DNA of 16,975 nt from Nitrosomonadales bacterium (lineage in GTDB: Bacteria; Pseudomonadota; Gammaproteobacteria; Burkholderiales; Gallionellaceae). The position numbers were made by a program, and so were the translations under genes. Shown piece by piece: positions 1 to 7,655 of this stretch; position 1 is the stretch's first letter, and every line of letters begins with the position of its first letter. The stretch covers positions 1-16,975 of the forward strand of contig JACREA010000206.1 of NCBI GenBank assembly GCA_016218465.1, read 5' to 3'. Below the pieces are notes generated by a model. That model was given only the letters and a program-made list of their open reading frames with translations, was not told the DNA's origin and did not search any database.

Positions 1-419
1 CGGCGCTGATGTTCATAGACCTCGACAAGTTCAAGCCGGTCAACGATACGTTCGGACACGAGGTCGGCGACCTGCTGCTGAAGGAAGTGGCGAAACGCCT
101 GCAGGATTGCGTGCGCGGCTCGGACACCGCATCACGGCTGGGCGGCGACGAATTTGTCGTGCTGCTGCTGACCATCGAAGAGGAGCAGGATGCAGTAATG
201 GTGGCGGAGAAGATACGCCATGCCCTCAACCAGCCGTTTGAACTGGCCGGGTACAGCCTGCACATCTCCTCTAGCATCGGCGTCGCCGTCTATCCGGAAC
301 ACGGCGGCGACGAGGAACAACTGGTCAGAAACGCCGACATCGCCATGTACCACTCCAAGAACAGCGGGCGCAACAATGTCAAGCTCTACCAGCCCGGGAT
401 GCATGAAGACAGCGAATGA
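1..419 (+). CDS. Diguanylate cyclase (GGDEF domain), C-terminal part only
   Basis: This is the 3' end of a protein with a GGDEF domain, which makes cyclic di-GMP from two GTP. The open frame runs in from the left edge (codons in phase with position 3), so the N-terminus and any sensor domain are missing. Visible features are the metal-binding stretch FIDLDKFKPVND, the GGDEF motif itself at 141-155, and an RxxD inhibitory site (RGSD, 114-125) exactly five residues before GGDEF. An intact GGDEF motif indicates an active cyclase, and the RxxD site indicates product feedback inhibition by c-di-GMP; both follow from family knowledge. The C-terminal part (SSSIGVAVYPEHG, then NADIAMYHSKNSGRN) is the normal end of the domain. 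The protein stops about 12 residues after it, so no EAL domain follows. Confidence 0.95.
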   Translation, partial: ALMFIDLDKFKPVNDTFGHEVGDLLLKEVAKRLQDCVRGSDTASRLGGDEFVVLLLTIEEEQDAVMVAEKIRHALNQPFELAGYSLHISSSIGVAVYPEHGGDEEQLVRNADIAMYHSKNSGRNNVKLYQPGMHEDSE

Positions 420-479
420 AGGGATGCCTGCATCGATCGGTTATTCCAATTTTCGTTTCAAACAACAATAATCTCGTAG

Positions 480-521
480 GGTGCGTTTACGCACCAGTTG
501 GCGATGGTGTGTAAACGCACC
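480..521. repeat. Intergenic hairpin repeat (GGTGCGTTTAC / GTAAACGCACC)
   Basis: An 11-bp perfect inverted repeat (480-490 with 511-521) continues inward as G491-T510 wobble plus CACC/GGTG (492-495 with 506-509). This gives an almost continuous 16-bp stem with a 10-nt loop. The left arm is also a small palindrome by itself (480-495). No T-run follows, so it is not a classic intrinsic terminator. Similar GTAGGGTGCGTTTACGCACC-like elements are scattered between genes in many proteobacteria; I infer a dispersed REP-like element. The rest of the 420-629 gap shows no clear gene and no convincing promoter. Confidence 0.7.
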
Positions 522-629
522 ACATTAATTCCGTTTCTATCGCAAAACAGAATTAGGCTCACCGTCGAGAGCAGAAGTTGAGTCAGTCACTATCCGCCAG
601 CCAGGATTGAATTAACACAAAGAATTGCA

Positions 630-1373
630 ATGGCCAAATCCCTGATCTTCGCACATCGTGGCGCCAATAAAGAGGCGGCGGAGAATAACCGCTCCGCTTT
701 CGACAAGGCGCTGGAATACCCGATTGATGGCATCGAAACCGACGTGCAACTGAGCCGCGATGAGGTTGCCGTGCTCTGGCACGACCGGTTTCTTGGCAAG
801 CTCGGCTTGCCTGACAGGCGCATCGATGATTTCGACTACGCGCAGTTGCAGGGGATGAATTTCGCCGCACATTTTTCTCCGGGAGCAAGCCCGGAAGGCA
901 TCATGTCCTTGCAAGCGTTTCTGGATGCTTACCGTAAGCGTTGCCGCCTGCTGATCGAAATCAAAAACCGCGGTTGGGAATCGCCCTCGCGTCATGAAAT
1001 AAAAGTGCGCCAAACTCTTGCGATGATCGGCGTGACGCATGACGACAAGATTCTTGTTTCCTCATTCGATCTCGACAGCCTGATCTTTGCGCACCAATGT
1101 GTGCCGCAGTTCCCGCTGGTTTACAACTTCGAGCCGGAGCAGACGCTTTCGGATGCGCAGCGTGTTTTAGTCGAGCAGCCTTTCCTGCACGGTCTTTGTT
1201 TGCCGATAAAGCCGCTGAATGACGCGATGGCCAAGCTGTTGCGTGACCATGAGAAAAGTATTGCCGTTTACACCTGCAACAGCGACGCGGAAATCAACAA
1301 GGCGCTGGAACTGGGCGTGGATATTCTCATCAGCGACGTTCCGCAAAAAGCCTTGCAGATGAGAGATCAATGA
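630..1373 (+). CDS. ugpQ: Glycerophosphodiester phosphodiesterase (GDPD family, UgpQ-like)
   Basis: A 247-residue cytoplasmic enzyme expected to hydrolyse glycerophosphodiesters (deacylated phospholipids) to sn-glycerol-3-phosphate and an alcohol. The GDPD signature is present: HRG at residues 9-11, the E36-x-D38 metal pair in GIETDVQLS, the second histidine H51 in LWHD, and E110/K112 in IEIKN. There is no signal peptide, which fits the cytoplasmic UgpQ type rather than periplasmic GlpQ. The ATG at 630 is preceded only by a weak purine stretch (AAAGAA), but the HRG motif lies at the expected distance from it. The stop overlaps the glpD start by four bases (ATGA), so the two genes should be translationally coupled and the product G3P handed to the next enzyme. 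Confidence 0.92.
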   Translation: MAKSLIFAHRGANKEAAENNRSAFDKALEYPIDGIETDVQLSRDEVAVLWHDRFLGKLGLPDRRIDDFDYAQLQGMNFAAHFSPGASPEGIMSLQAFLDAYRKRCRLLIEIKNRGWESPSRHEIKVRQTLAMIGVTHDDKILVSSFDLDSLIFAHQCVPQFPLVYNFEPEQTLSDAQRVLVEQPFLHGLCLPIKPLNDAMAKLLRDHEKSIAVYTCNSDAEINKALELGVDILISDVPQKALQMRDQ

Positions 1374-2935
1374 AACGCGATTTTTCGAAGCTAATTGGCC
1401 GCCAGTTCGACCTGTTAGTCTGCGGCGGGGGCATCTATGGGGCGTGGACTGCTTATGATGCGGCCTTGCGCGGCCTAAGTGTCGCCATTGTGGAGCAGGG
1501 CGACTGGGCCAGCGCAACCTCTTCCGCGTCCAGCAAGTTGATTCACGGCGGCTTGCGTTACCTGGAGTCATACGACTTCAAGCTGGTCAGGAAAGCGCTG
1601 GCGGAACGGCAGATGCTGCTGGCAATGGCGCCGCATCGCGTCTGGCCGTTGCGCTTCGGTGTGCCGGTTTATTCAGACAGCCGCATCGGCACGTTGCGGA
1701 TGAAGGCCGGTCTGACCTTGTATGATTTCCTTGCAGGCAGTTCTTCTTCAAATCTTTCCCATCGCCACTTCAGTCGCAGTGAATTTGCCGACCGTTTTTC
1801 TTTTATTGATGACAACGGCCTGAAGGGTGGCTTTACCTATGGTGATGCGCAGACCGACGATGCGCGGCTGGTGCTGGAATTGATTGCTGGCGCGATGGCA
1901 GCCGGAGCGGTTTGCGTGAATTATTGCCGGCTGAGCAGAGCCATTGAAGAGGGCGGGCGGGTTTGCGGCGCTACGGTTCAGGATCAGCTTAACCACGCCA
2001 GCGCGAAAATTTCCGCGAGGCAAATCGTCAATGCCACCGGCCAGTGGACCACCGTCTCGGAGCAAGGGCGCGGCTGGTGCCGGCTGGATAAGGGCATACA
2101 CTTGGTGATGCCAGCGGTGCTGGCTGAAGAGGCCTTGCTGTTGACCGCCAAGTCGGATGGCAGGGTCTTCTTCATGATCCCCTGGTATGGATTGACGCTG
2201 CTTGGCTCGACCGATGCGGATTACAGAGGCGATCTCGATCATGTTGCCGTCGAGCCGCAAGAGGTTTCTTATCTGCTTGCCGAAGCCAACCACTATCTGA
2301 AGACTGCGTGGACCGAAAAAGACGTTATCGGGAGTTACGCCGGTCTGCGCGTAATGAAGCGTGACGACGAGGCTCTGCCGTCAGCCGTCAGCCGCGACTG
2401 GGAATTGAAAACGGCAGATAACGGCCTGCATTATTCCATTGGCGGAAAGCTGACCTCGGCCCGTGAAGATGCGGCCTGTATCGTCGATGCGGTGTGTGAA
2501 CAGCTTGGCGTTGAGACGCCGTGCGCCACGCGGAACCGCCCGTTTCCGTGGGCTCCGGAGCAGGATTATGCCGCCTGGCTGGTTAACGTAAGTGCGCTGG
2601 CAAGCCGGCTCGGCATCGATCGGGAAAGTGCCAAGTGGCTGATACGCCGCCATGGCAAGCGGACATGGGTGGTGTTGCAGATGGTTGCGGATGACGCTGG
2701 TTTGGCTGCGCGGATCACATACTCATTGCCCTTCATCTATGCGGATTTGCTGTATTGCGCCCGCACTGAAATGGTCATTTATCTGAACGATCTGTTACGC
2801 CGCCGCATGCCTTTGTCGATTCTGACAAAGCTGGATGAAGACTCGCTTCGCCGCATTGCCGAAGCCATTGCACCTGCGATGGGTTGGGATGAAGCCGCGA
2901 TAAACCTTGAAATTCAAATCTGCCTCGGGCGCTGA
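1370..2935 (+). CDS. glpD: FAD-dependent (aerobic) glycerol-3-phosphate dehydrogenase
   Basis: A 521-residue flavoprotein that oxidises sn-glycerol-3-phosphate to dihydroxyacetone phosphate and passes electrons to the quinone pool at the inner face of the cytoplasmic membrane. The N-terminal FAD-binding motif is CGGGIYGAWTAYDAALRG (about residues 18-35). It is followed by the characteristic SSKLIHGGLRYLE stretch and the second family signature GGKLTSAREDAA in the C-terminal half. Length is close to the usual 500-550. It sits between ugpQ (4-bp overlap) and the FGGY kinase, whose preferred ATG is 7 bp after this stop, giving a compact G3P-use operon. No repressor gene (glpR) is visible in the window. 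Confidence 0.95.
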   Translation: MKRDFSKLIGRQFDLLVCGGGIYGAWTAYDAALRGLSVAIVEQGDWASATSSASSKLIHGGLRYLESYDFKLVRKALAERQMLLAMAPHRVWPLRFGVPVYSDSRIGTLRMKAGLTLYDFLAGSSSSNLSHRHFSRSEFADRFSFIDDNGLKGGFTYGDAQTDDARLVLELIAGAMAAGAVCVNYCRLSRAIEEGGRVCGATVQDQLNHASAKISARQIVNATGQWTTVSEQGRGWCRLDKGIHLVMPAVLAEEALLLTAKSDGRVFFMIPWYGLTLLGSTDADYRGDLDHVAVEPQEVSYLLAEANHYLKTAWTEKDVIGSYAGLRVMKRDDEALPSAVSRDWELKTADNGLHYSIGGKLTSAREDAACIVDAVCEQLGVETPCATRNRPFPWAPEQDYAAWLVNVSALASRLGIDRESAKWLIRRHGKRTWVVLQMVADDAGLAARITYSLPFIYADLLYCARTEMVIYLNDLLRRRMPLSILTKLDEDSLRRIAEAIAPAMGWDEAAINLEIQICLGR

Positions 2936-2942
2936 CGCTGTC

Positions 2943-4343
2943 ATGATCTCCGCCATCGCGCTTGACCTGGGGACTACGTCGATCAAGGCCGGATTGCTGG
3001 AACGGAATGGCGTGCTCAGCCACATCGTTGTTCATCCCGCCCCGAAGATCAGTGTCAATGGCGGACGCTACGAAAGCGATGCGCTGGCGTATGCGGAGAT
3101 AGCAGATCGGGCGCTGAACGAATGCATTACACTGGCAGGTGAATGCAAATCGCCAGGTTTATGCAGTTCACTGGGCCTGTGCAGCCAGCGTTCATCATTT
3201 GTAATCTGGGAGCAAGCTAGCGGCAAGCCGGTCACGCCGCTCATATCGTGGCAGGATAATCGCGGTGCGGCGAGTTGCGAAGTTTTGCGCGCACATGAAA
3301 AGTCGATCTGCGATCTCACCGGTCTGCCGCTGACGCCGTATTATTTCGCTCCCAAACTGAGAGCCGTGTTGCAGGACAATCCGGGCTGGCGCGCACTGCT
3401 GGAGCGAGGCGAGTTGCTCGCCGGCACGCTGGACAGTTTCATGATCTGGCGCTGGACCGGCGGCAAACACTTTGTGACCGATGCATCCATGGCCGCCCGC
3501 ACTTTGCTGATGGATGTCTGGCGGCAGCAATGGTCGCCGCACCTCTGCGAGCTCTTCGGCATTCCGCTAAGCATACCTCCCGAAATCAAGCCTTCCGCAG
3601 GGTTGAATCTGCGGCTGGTCAATGGCTTGGTCCTGCAAGCCAACGTCGGCGACCAATCTGCCGCATTGTTCGCCAGCGTCAGCGAAGACTGCACGGAAGC
3701 CTTGGTCAATCTCGGCACCGGCTGTTTCGTTGTGCGCTATTTGCCGGATGAGAAAGTTGCATTGGATGGCTATCCGCATACGCTGGTGTACCAGGACAGC
3801 GCACAGCATACGCATTTTGCGATCGAAGGGACGCTCAATTCCATCGCCGCTGCACTCGCTCCCTACCCGGTTGGTGAATGCCGGATTGAAGACATGGCTG
3901 TGGACGATATCTATTGCCTTGCTGAACCAAGCGGTCTCGGCGCGCCCTATTTCAGAAACGATATAGGCATCCGGTTTTCACGTCCGGTCGAATACCTGAC
4001 GCAGCGCCAGGTTGCCTGCCTGCTGCTGGAAGCCGTTATTTTCCGCGTCGCGCGGATTCTGGAGGATTTTCACCGGGTGTCCCCTCTTGAGCGCGTTTAT
4101 CTCTCAGGCGGATTATCCGAATTGACTTGCCTGCAACAGGGCATCGCCAAGTGCGTGCCGTTTGCGGTCTACCGGTTGGCGCAAGCCGAGTCCAGCCTGC
4201 GAGGCGCCGCACTGCTTGCTGCCGGAATGGCTCCGGCTTACAACAGAAATAGCGAAAGGGTGGAAGTAGTCGGGAATTCTGAAGCACTGCTGAAAAAATA
4301 CCTGCTATGGAAGAAATGGCTGGACGATTTGCTGGGCTCTTGA
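2943..4343 (+). CDS. FGGY-family carbohydrate kinase, glycerol-kinase-like
   Basis: A 466-residue ATP-dependent sugar/polyol kinase. I chose the ATG at 2943 rather than an in-frame TTG at 2907 that would overlap glpD. From 2943 the protein begins directly with the phosphate-binding strand (AIALDLGTTSIKAG), and key residues then fall at GlpK numbering. Features: QRSS (82-85), SWQDNRGA (102-109), TGLPLTPYY (126-134), GTLDSFMIWRWTGGK (161-175), catalytic D237 in GDQSAALF, and LGTGCF (257-262). The overall similarity, including the GTxDxxxIW segment and the VTD stretch that follows it, is to glycerol kinase. However, the glycerol-contacting Glu84 of E. coli GlpK (QRET) is serine here. Context (ugpQ-glpD) argues for a C3 or related substrate; the actual substrate is uncertain, so no glpK symbol is given. 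Confidence 0.85.
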   Translation: MISAIALDLGTTSIKAGLLERNGVLSHIVVHPAPKISVNGGRYESDALAYAEIADRALNECITLAGECKSPGLCSSLGLCSQRSSFVIWEQASGKPVTPLISWQDNRGAASCEVLRAHEKSICDLTGLPLTPYYFAPKLRAVLQDNPGWRALLERGELLAGTLDSFMIWRWTGGKHFVTDASMAARTLLMDVWRQQWSPHLCELFGIPLSIPPEIKPSAGLNLRLVNGLVLQANVGDQSAALFASVSEDCTEALVNLGTGCFVVRYLPDEKVALDGYPHTLVYQDSAQHTHFAIEGTLNSIAAALAPYPVGECRIEDMAVDDIYCLAEPSGLGAPYFRNDIGIRFSRPVEYLTQRQVACLLLEAVIFRVARILEDFHRVSPLERVYLSGGLSELTCLQQGIAKCVPFAVYRLAQAESSLRGAALLAAGMAPAYNRNSERVEVVGNSEALLKKYLLWKKWLDDLLGS

Positions 4344-4358
4344 GCAATGCTGGCTCAA
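4340..4358 (+). terminator. Weak hairpin at the end of the kinase gene
   Basis: TTGAGC (4340-4345) pairs perfectly with GCTCAA (4353-4358) across a 7-nt loop, starting inside the kinase stop codon. There is no following T-run, so intrinsic termination is doubtful. It may be only an mRNA 3'-end stabilising hairpin. Confidence 0.25.
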
Positions 4359-4442
4359 TATCGAAAACGCAGGAATATAACAATTTCAGACGCATGGAAG
4401 CACTCGAATGCATATAAATTCAGCGAGCCATCTATGAGCCAG

Positions 4443-4510
4443 ACACAAAAATTGTGTAGACCGTTTTTGAGCAAAATCTTTTATTTTGCGTGCTCTTAGA
4501 GTAACTCTAA
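4443..4510 (+). promoter_or_regulatory. Cluster of three inverted repeats upstream of the radical SAM gene
   Basis: The 247-bp gap 4344-4590 is clearly more AT-rich than its flanks and holds no convincing gene. Within 68 bp it carries three perfect dyads: ACACAA-N3-TTGTGT (4443-4457), GCAAAAT-N5-ATTTTGC (4471-4489) and TTAGAGT-A-ACTCTAA (4496-4510). None is followed by a T-run, so they look more like operator sites or a structured leader than terminators. A weak promoter could lie just downstream (TTGGCT at 4522-4527 with TAAGAT at 4544-4549, 16-nt spacing), but the match is poor. The regulator, if there is one, is not identifiable from the window. Confidence 0.4.
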
Positions 4511-4590
4511 CACCTAGCCCATTGGCTCTCTGGATCAACATGATAAGATAATTATTTTCAATAGCCTGCATCTACATCCAAATATTTTTT

Positions 4591-6099
4591 ATGCGCATTC
4601 TTCTAATCTATTCGAATCAAAGTAGCGAGCTGGAGCCTGCCCCTCCGGTTGGCTTGAGTTATGTGGCGACAGCAACGCGTGCAGCAGGGCATGAAGTCAG
4701 GTTACTCGATCTAGCCTTCGCTCAGGACCTGTTGGGTGAACTGGCTTCCGGAATCAAGGCATTCAAGCCGGAAGTTGTTGGCCTTTCCATTCGCAATATC
4801 GACAACGTGATTTCTCAACGCTTCGATTCGCCGCTGAAGTCGCTTCAGGAGCAGGTCGCTGTAATCAGGGCGAATGCACGCACATCAGAGAACAAGCCTG
4901 TTCCTTTGGTACTGGGCGGCCCGGCAGTTTCGATTCTGGCGGAGAGGGCGTTGTATGTTTTTGGCGCCGATTTTGCGGTTGTGGGGGAAGGGGAAACAGC
5001 TTTTCCTCTGTTGCTTGAATCGCTTGAGAAAGGCACCCCTCTGACCGGAATTTCCGGACTGTGTTACAGCCGGGAAGGCAAGCCCATGCGCAACCCCACC
5101 ACATTGTTGTCAGCCTTTGCGCATTCCGGCATGCAACAGTGGATATCATGGAAGCCTTACCAGCGTAGCGGTGGGACCTGGCCGATACAAACCAAACGCG
5201 GGTGTCCGATGAGCTGTATTTATTGCGCCTATCCGCTGGTAGAGGGCAAGCATTGCCGCTTGCGTGAGCCGGGCGATGTGGTGGATGAAATCGAACAGGT
5301 TTTGCGCGATGTTCGGCCTCGCACTTTCGAGTTTGTAGACTCGACTTTCAATGTTCCTGCGTCCCATGCGAAGAGGATTTGCGAAGAAATTATTCGCCGT
5401 GGCGTAAAGGCCAACTTCACAGCGATGGGGGTCAATCCCCGCGATGTGCCAAAAGATTTGTTCCCCCTGATGAAGCGCGCAGGTTTCAATTCGGTGATGA
5501 TTACCGCCGAGGCAGGGTGCGACGCGATGCTGAAAAATTATTGCAAGGGTTTCACGATGCAGGAAGTCAACTCCTGCCTTGACCACGTGGCGGCTTCTGG
5601 TCTGAAAAGCATGTGGTTCTTTATGCTTGGCGGCCCCGGTGAAACGATGGAGACCGTTGAGGAAACCATCCGTTTTGTCGAAACGCGCTTGACCGGACGT
5701 CAATTCTTCACGGTATTTTTTACCGGTATTCGCATTTTGCCCAGTACTGTGCTTGCCCGCCAGGCTATCGAGGGTGGATATATTTCCCCTGAAACAGATT
5801 TTTCTGAAGGAGTTTTTTATCTCTCGCCAGAGATAAAAGAGCAAGACGCGATAGATCGCATCAATCAGGCAATTGTGCGTAACCCATGCATCGTACATGC
5901 CGCAGACGGTAATGCATCCAAACAACAGCGTCTGCTGTATAGCGCCCTGAGTATGTTAGGCGTTGCTCCACCCTATTGGCGCTATATTCCCGAGATGTTG
6001 AGTTTTCCGCCTCTGAGGTACTTGCGCGACAAATACCCTTCCATGACGGCAAGCGTGAGTGAGGGAGCCAGCAAGCGCGAGCAGGATGCTTGCGGGTGA
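4591..6099 (+). CDS. Cobalamin-binding radical SAM protein of unknown substrate
   Basis: A 502-residue enzyme with an N-terminal B12-binding-type Rossmann domain (about residues 1-150; APPVGLSYVATATRAAGHEV, VLGGPAVS, GEGETAF). A radical SAM domain follows, with the [4Fe-4S] motif C205-x3-C209-x2-C212 (CPMSCIYC) and GGPGET at 347-352. The DxHxxG cobalamin-ligand motif is not seen, as in many class B radical SAM methylases. By family, it probably performs a radical methylation or rearrangement on an unreactive carbon, for example in lipid, tetrapyrrole or natural-product metabolism; the substrate cannot be deduced. The ATG at 4591 has no recognisable Shine-Dalgarno sequence (upstream is an A/T-rich run). 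It stands alone, between the kinase gene and hfq, with sizeable gaps on both sides, so it is likely its own transcription unit. Confidence 0.85.
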   Translation: MRILLIYSNQSSELEPAPPVGLSYVATATRAAGHEVRLLDLAFAQDLLGELASGIKAFKPEVVGLSIRNIDNVISQRFDSPLKSLQEQVAVIRANARTSENKPVPLVLGGPAVSILAERALYVFGADFAVVGEGETAFPLLLESLEKGTPLTGISGLCYSREGKPMRNPTTLLSAFAHSGMQQWISWKPYQRSGGTWPIQTKRGCPMSCIYCAYPLVEGKHCRLREPGDVVDEIEQVLRDVRPRTFEFVDSTFNVPASHAKRICEEIIRRGVKANFTAMGVNPRDVPKDLFPLMKRAGFNSVMITAEAGCDAMLKNYCKGFTMQEVNSCLDHVAASGLKSMWFFMLGGPGETMETVEETIRFVETRLTGRQFFTVFFTGIRILPSTVLARQAIEGGYISPETDFSEGVFYLSPEIKEQDAIDRINQAIVRNPCIVHAADGNASKQQRLLYSALSMLGVAPPYWRYIPEMLSFPPLRYLRDKYPSMTASVSEGASKREQDACG

Positions 6100-6223
6100 G
6101 AAAGAGATGTTGTTTTCGCGCCGGAATGGCTAATTTGCGGCATTATTTCGACCCGCCCCGTTCAAGCTGCATATTCCGGACGAAATCTACTAACAAAAAC
6201 TTTCATTATCCGGGTTAAATATA

Positions 6224-6252
6224 TTCACAGCCGCGCCGGAATCCAGTAAAGT
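6224..6252 (+). promoter_or_regulatory. Candidate sigma-70 promoter for the hfq operon
   Basis: TTCACA (6224-6229, 5/6 match to the -35 consensus) and TAAAGT (6247-6252, 4/6 to -10) are separated by exactly 17 nt. This would start transcription near 6259, leaving a leader of about 25 nt before the hfq ATG at 6285. The rest of the 6100-6284 gap shows no gene or strong terminator. Confidence 0.5.
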
Positions 6253-6284
6253 GCCACCCTGTTCCTAACTACAAGAGCAATAAC

Positions 6285-6521
6285 ATGAGTGCAAAAGGAC
6301 AACAACTGCAAGACCCATTTCTCAACGCGCTGCGCAAAGAGCATGTACAAGTCGCGATTTACCTGGTGAACGGCATCAAACTGCAAGGGCATGTCGAGTC
6401 GTTCGATCAGTATGTGGTGCTGCTGAAAAATACTATTACACAGATGGTTTACAAACACGCCATTTCAACCATCGTTCCGGCACGCGCAGTCAATATTTCT
6501 TACGAAGACTCTGACGAGTAA
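6285..6521 (+). CDS. hfq: RNA chaperone Hfq
   Basis: A 78-residue Sm-like protein that forms a hexamer and pairs small RNAs with mRNAs. Proximal-face uridine-binding residues are present: Q9, D10 and Y56-K57-H58 within the Sm2 motif VYKHAISTIVP; Y43 replaces the Phe42 of E. coli. The rim patch reads R17-K18-E19-H20 instead of the more basic RRER of E. coli. The C-terminal tail is very short and acidic (EDSDE), in contrast to the long E. coli tail. An AAGAG purine stretch precedes the ATG. The stop codon shares one base with the hflX start (TAATG at 6519-6523), so the two are translationally coupled. Confidence 0.98.
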   Translation: MSAKGQQLQDPFLNALRKEHVQVAIYLVNGIKLQGHVESFDQYVVLLKNTITQMVYKHAISTIVPARAVNISYEDSDE

Positions 6522-7654
6522 TGCAGCAGCCGGCTGGCCCCGAGGCCGCAGTTCTGGTCAGCATTGATTTCGGCGAAAGCGACCACAGCGAAAGTTTGGA
6601 GGAGTTGCGTTTGCTGGCTGAGACAGCCGGCGTGCGTACTCTTGCTATCGTTGAAGCAAAGCGGCAACGCCCTGATGCCGCGCTGTTCGCGGGCAGCGGC
6701 AAAGTGCAGGAGCTAGCCGAGCTTGTCGAACGCATGGAAGTTCCGCTGGTCATTTTTAATCATGACCTTTCCCCTGCGCAAATGCGCAACCTGACTGCCA
6801 AGCTGAACACGCGGGTGATCGACCGCACCATGTTGATCCTTGATATTTTTGCGCAACGCGCGCAAAGCCACGAGGGCAAGTTCCAGGTAGAGCTGGCGCA
6901 GCTCAAGTATCTCGCCACGCACCTGGTCGGCATGAATCAGGACATGGGGCAACAGAAACATGCCGTGGGCGCGCGCGGCCCCGGTGAAACCAAGCTGGAA
7001 CTGGATCGACGCAAATTGGACAAGCGTGTCCATATGCTGAAAGACCGTTTGGAGAAGCTCAAGAAGCAGCGCGTTGTGCAGCGCCGCGCGCGCAATCGTG
7101 CCGACGTACTGTCGGTATCCATCGTCGGTTACACCAATGCAGGCAAGTCCACACTGTTCAACAGGCTGACCCGCGCCGATGTCTATGTAGCCGACCAGTT
7201 GTTCGCCACGCTGGACACCACTTCGCGTCGCATGTTCACCGAGGGGCAGGGCGAAATCGTGGTGTCGGACACGGTCGGATTCATCCGCCATCTACCGCAC
7301 TCGCTGGTTGCCGCGTTTCGCAGCACGCTGGAGGAGACTGTGCAGGCAGATTTGTTGCTGCATGTGGTGGATGCCAACAATGCCAACCGTGACGATCAGA
7401 TCGTCGAGGTGAATAAGGTGTTGACGGAGATCGGTGCGGCGGATATCCCTCAAGTTCTGGTGTTCAATAAAATCGACTTGCAGGATGTGCCGCCCAGCCT
7501 GCAAAGGGACGATTATGGTAGAATCGCCCGCGTTTTTCTGAGCGCCAAAAGCGGCGCGGGAATGGATGGATTGCGGCTGGCTTTGACGGAAGCCAAGACT
7601 GCGCGCCAGGCTTCTTTAGCAAGTGAATATCAAACTAACCAAGCGAGTGAATAG
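6521..7654 (+). CDS. hflX: GTPase HflX (ribosome-splitting/rescue factor)
   Basis: A 377-residue GTPase known to bind the 50S subunit and split stalled 70S ribosomes under stress. The N-terminal HflX domain carries the glycine-rich signature GARGPGETKLELDRR, followed by a basic coiled helix (KLDKRVHMLKDRLEKLKKQR). The G domain shows G1 GYTNAGKST (203-211), G3 DTVGF (250-254) and G4 NKID (316-319). A short C-terminal domain ends in a Gln/Ala/Ser-rich tail; the protein is shorter than the E. coli one (426). It begins in the hfq stop (TAATG) and its stop is one base before the preferred hflK ATG. Confidence 0.97.
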   Translation: MQQPAGPEAAVLVSIDFGESDHSESLEELRLLAETAGVRTLAIVEAKRQRPDAALFAGSGKVQELAELVERMEVPLVIFNHDLSPAQMRNLTAKLNTRVIDRTMLILDIFAQRAQSHEGKFQVELAQLKYLATHLVGMNQDMGQQKHAVGARGPGETKLELDRRKLDKRVHMLKDRLEKLKKQRVVQRRARNRADVLSVSIVGYTNAGKSTLFNRLTRADVYVADQLFATLDTTSRRMFTEGQGEIVVSDTVGFIRHLPHSLVAAFRSTLEETVQADLLLHVVDANNANRDDQIVEVNKVLTEIGAADIPQVLVFNKIDLQDVPPSLQRDDYGRIARVFLSAKSGAGMDGLRLALTEAKTARQASLASEYQTNQASE

Positions 7655-7655
7655 T

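Noticed and set aside
2907..2942. TTG start extending the FGGY kinase by 12 residues
   Set aside because: The ATG at 2943 begins right before the phosphate-binding strand, follows the glpD stop by 7 bp, and gives GlpK-like residue numbering.
5146..5925. A 259-codon minus-strand open frame over the radical SAM gene
   Set aside because: The plus-strand frame holds the CxxxCxxC cluster motif and normal family length, so the antisense frame is a by-product.
6071..6093. GCAAGC/GCTTGC hairpin near the end of the radical SAM gene as terminator
   Set aside because: It lies inside the coding sequence, has only six base pairs and no T-run after it.
7623..7655. GTG start extending HflK by 11 residues
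   Set aside because: The ATG at 7656 gives the conserved MGLNDPQWGK start; the extension overlaps hflX and is unlike the family.
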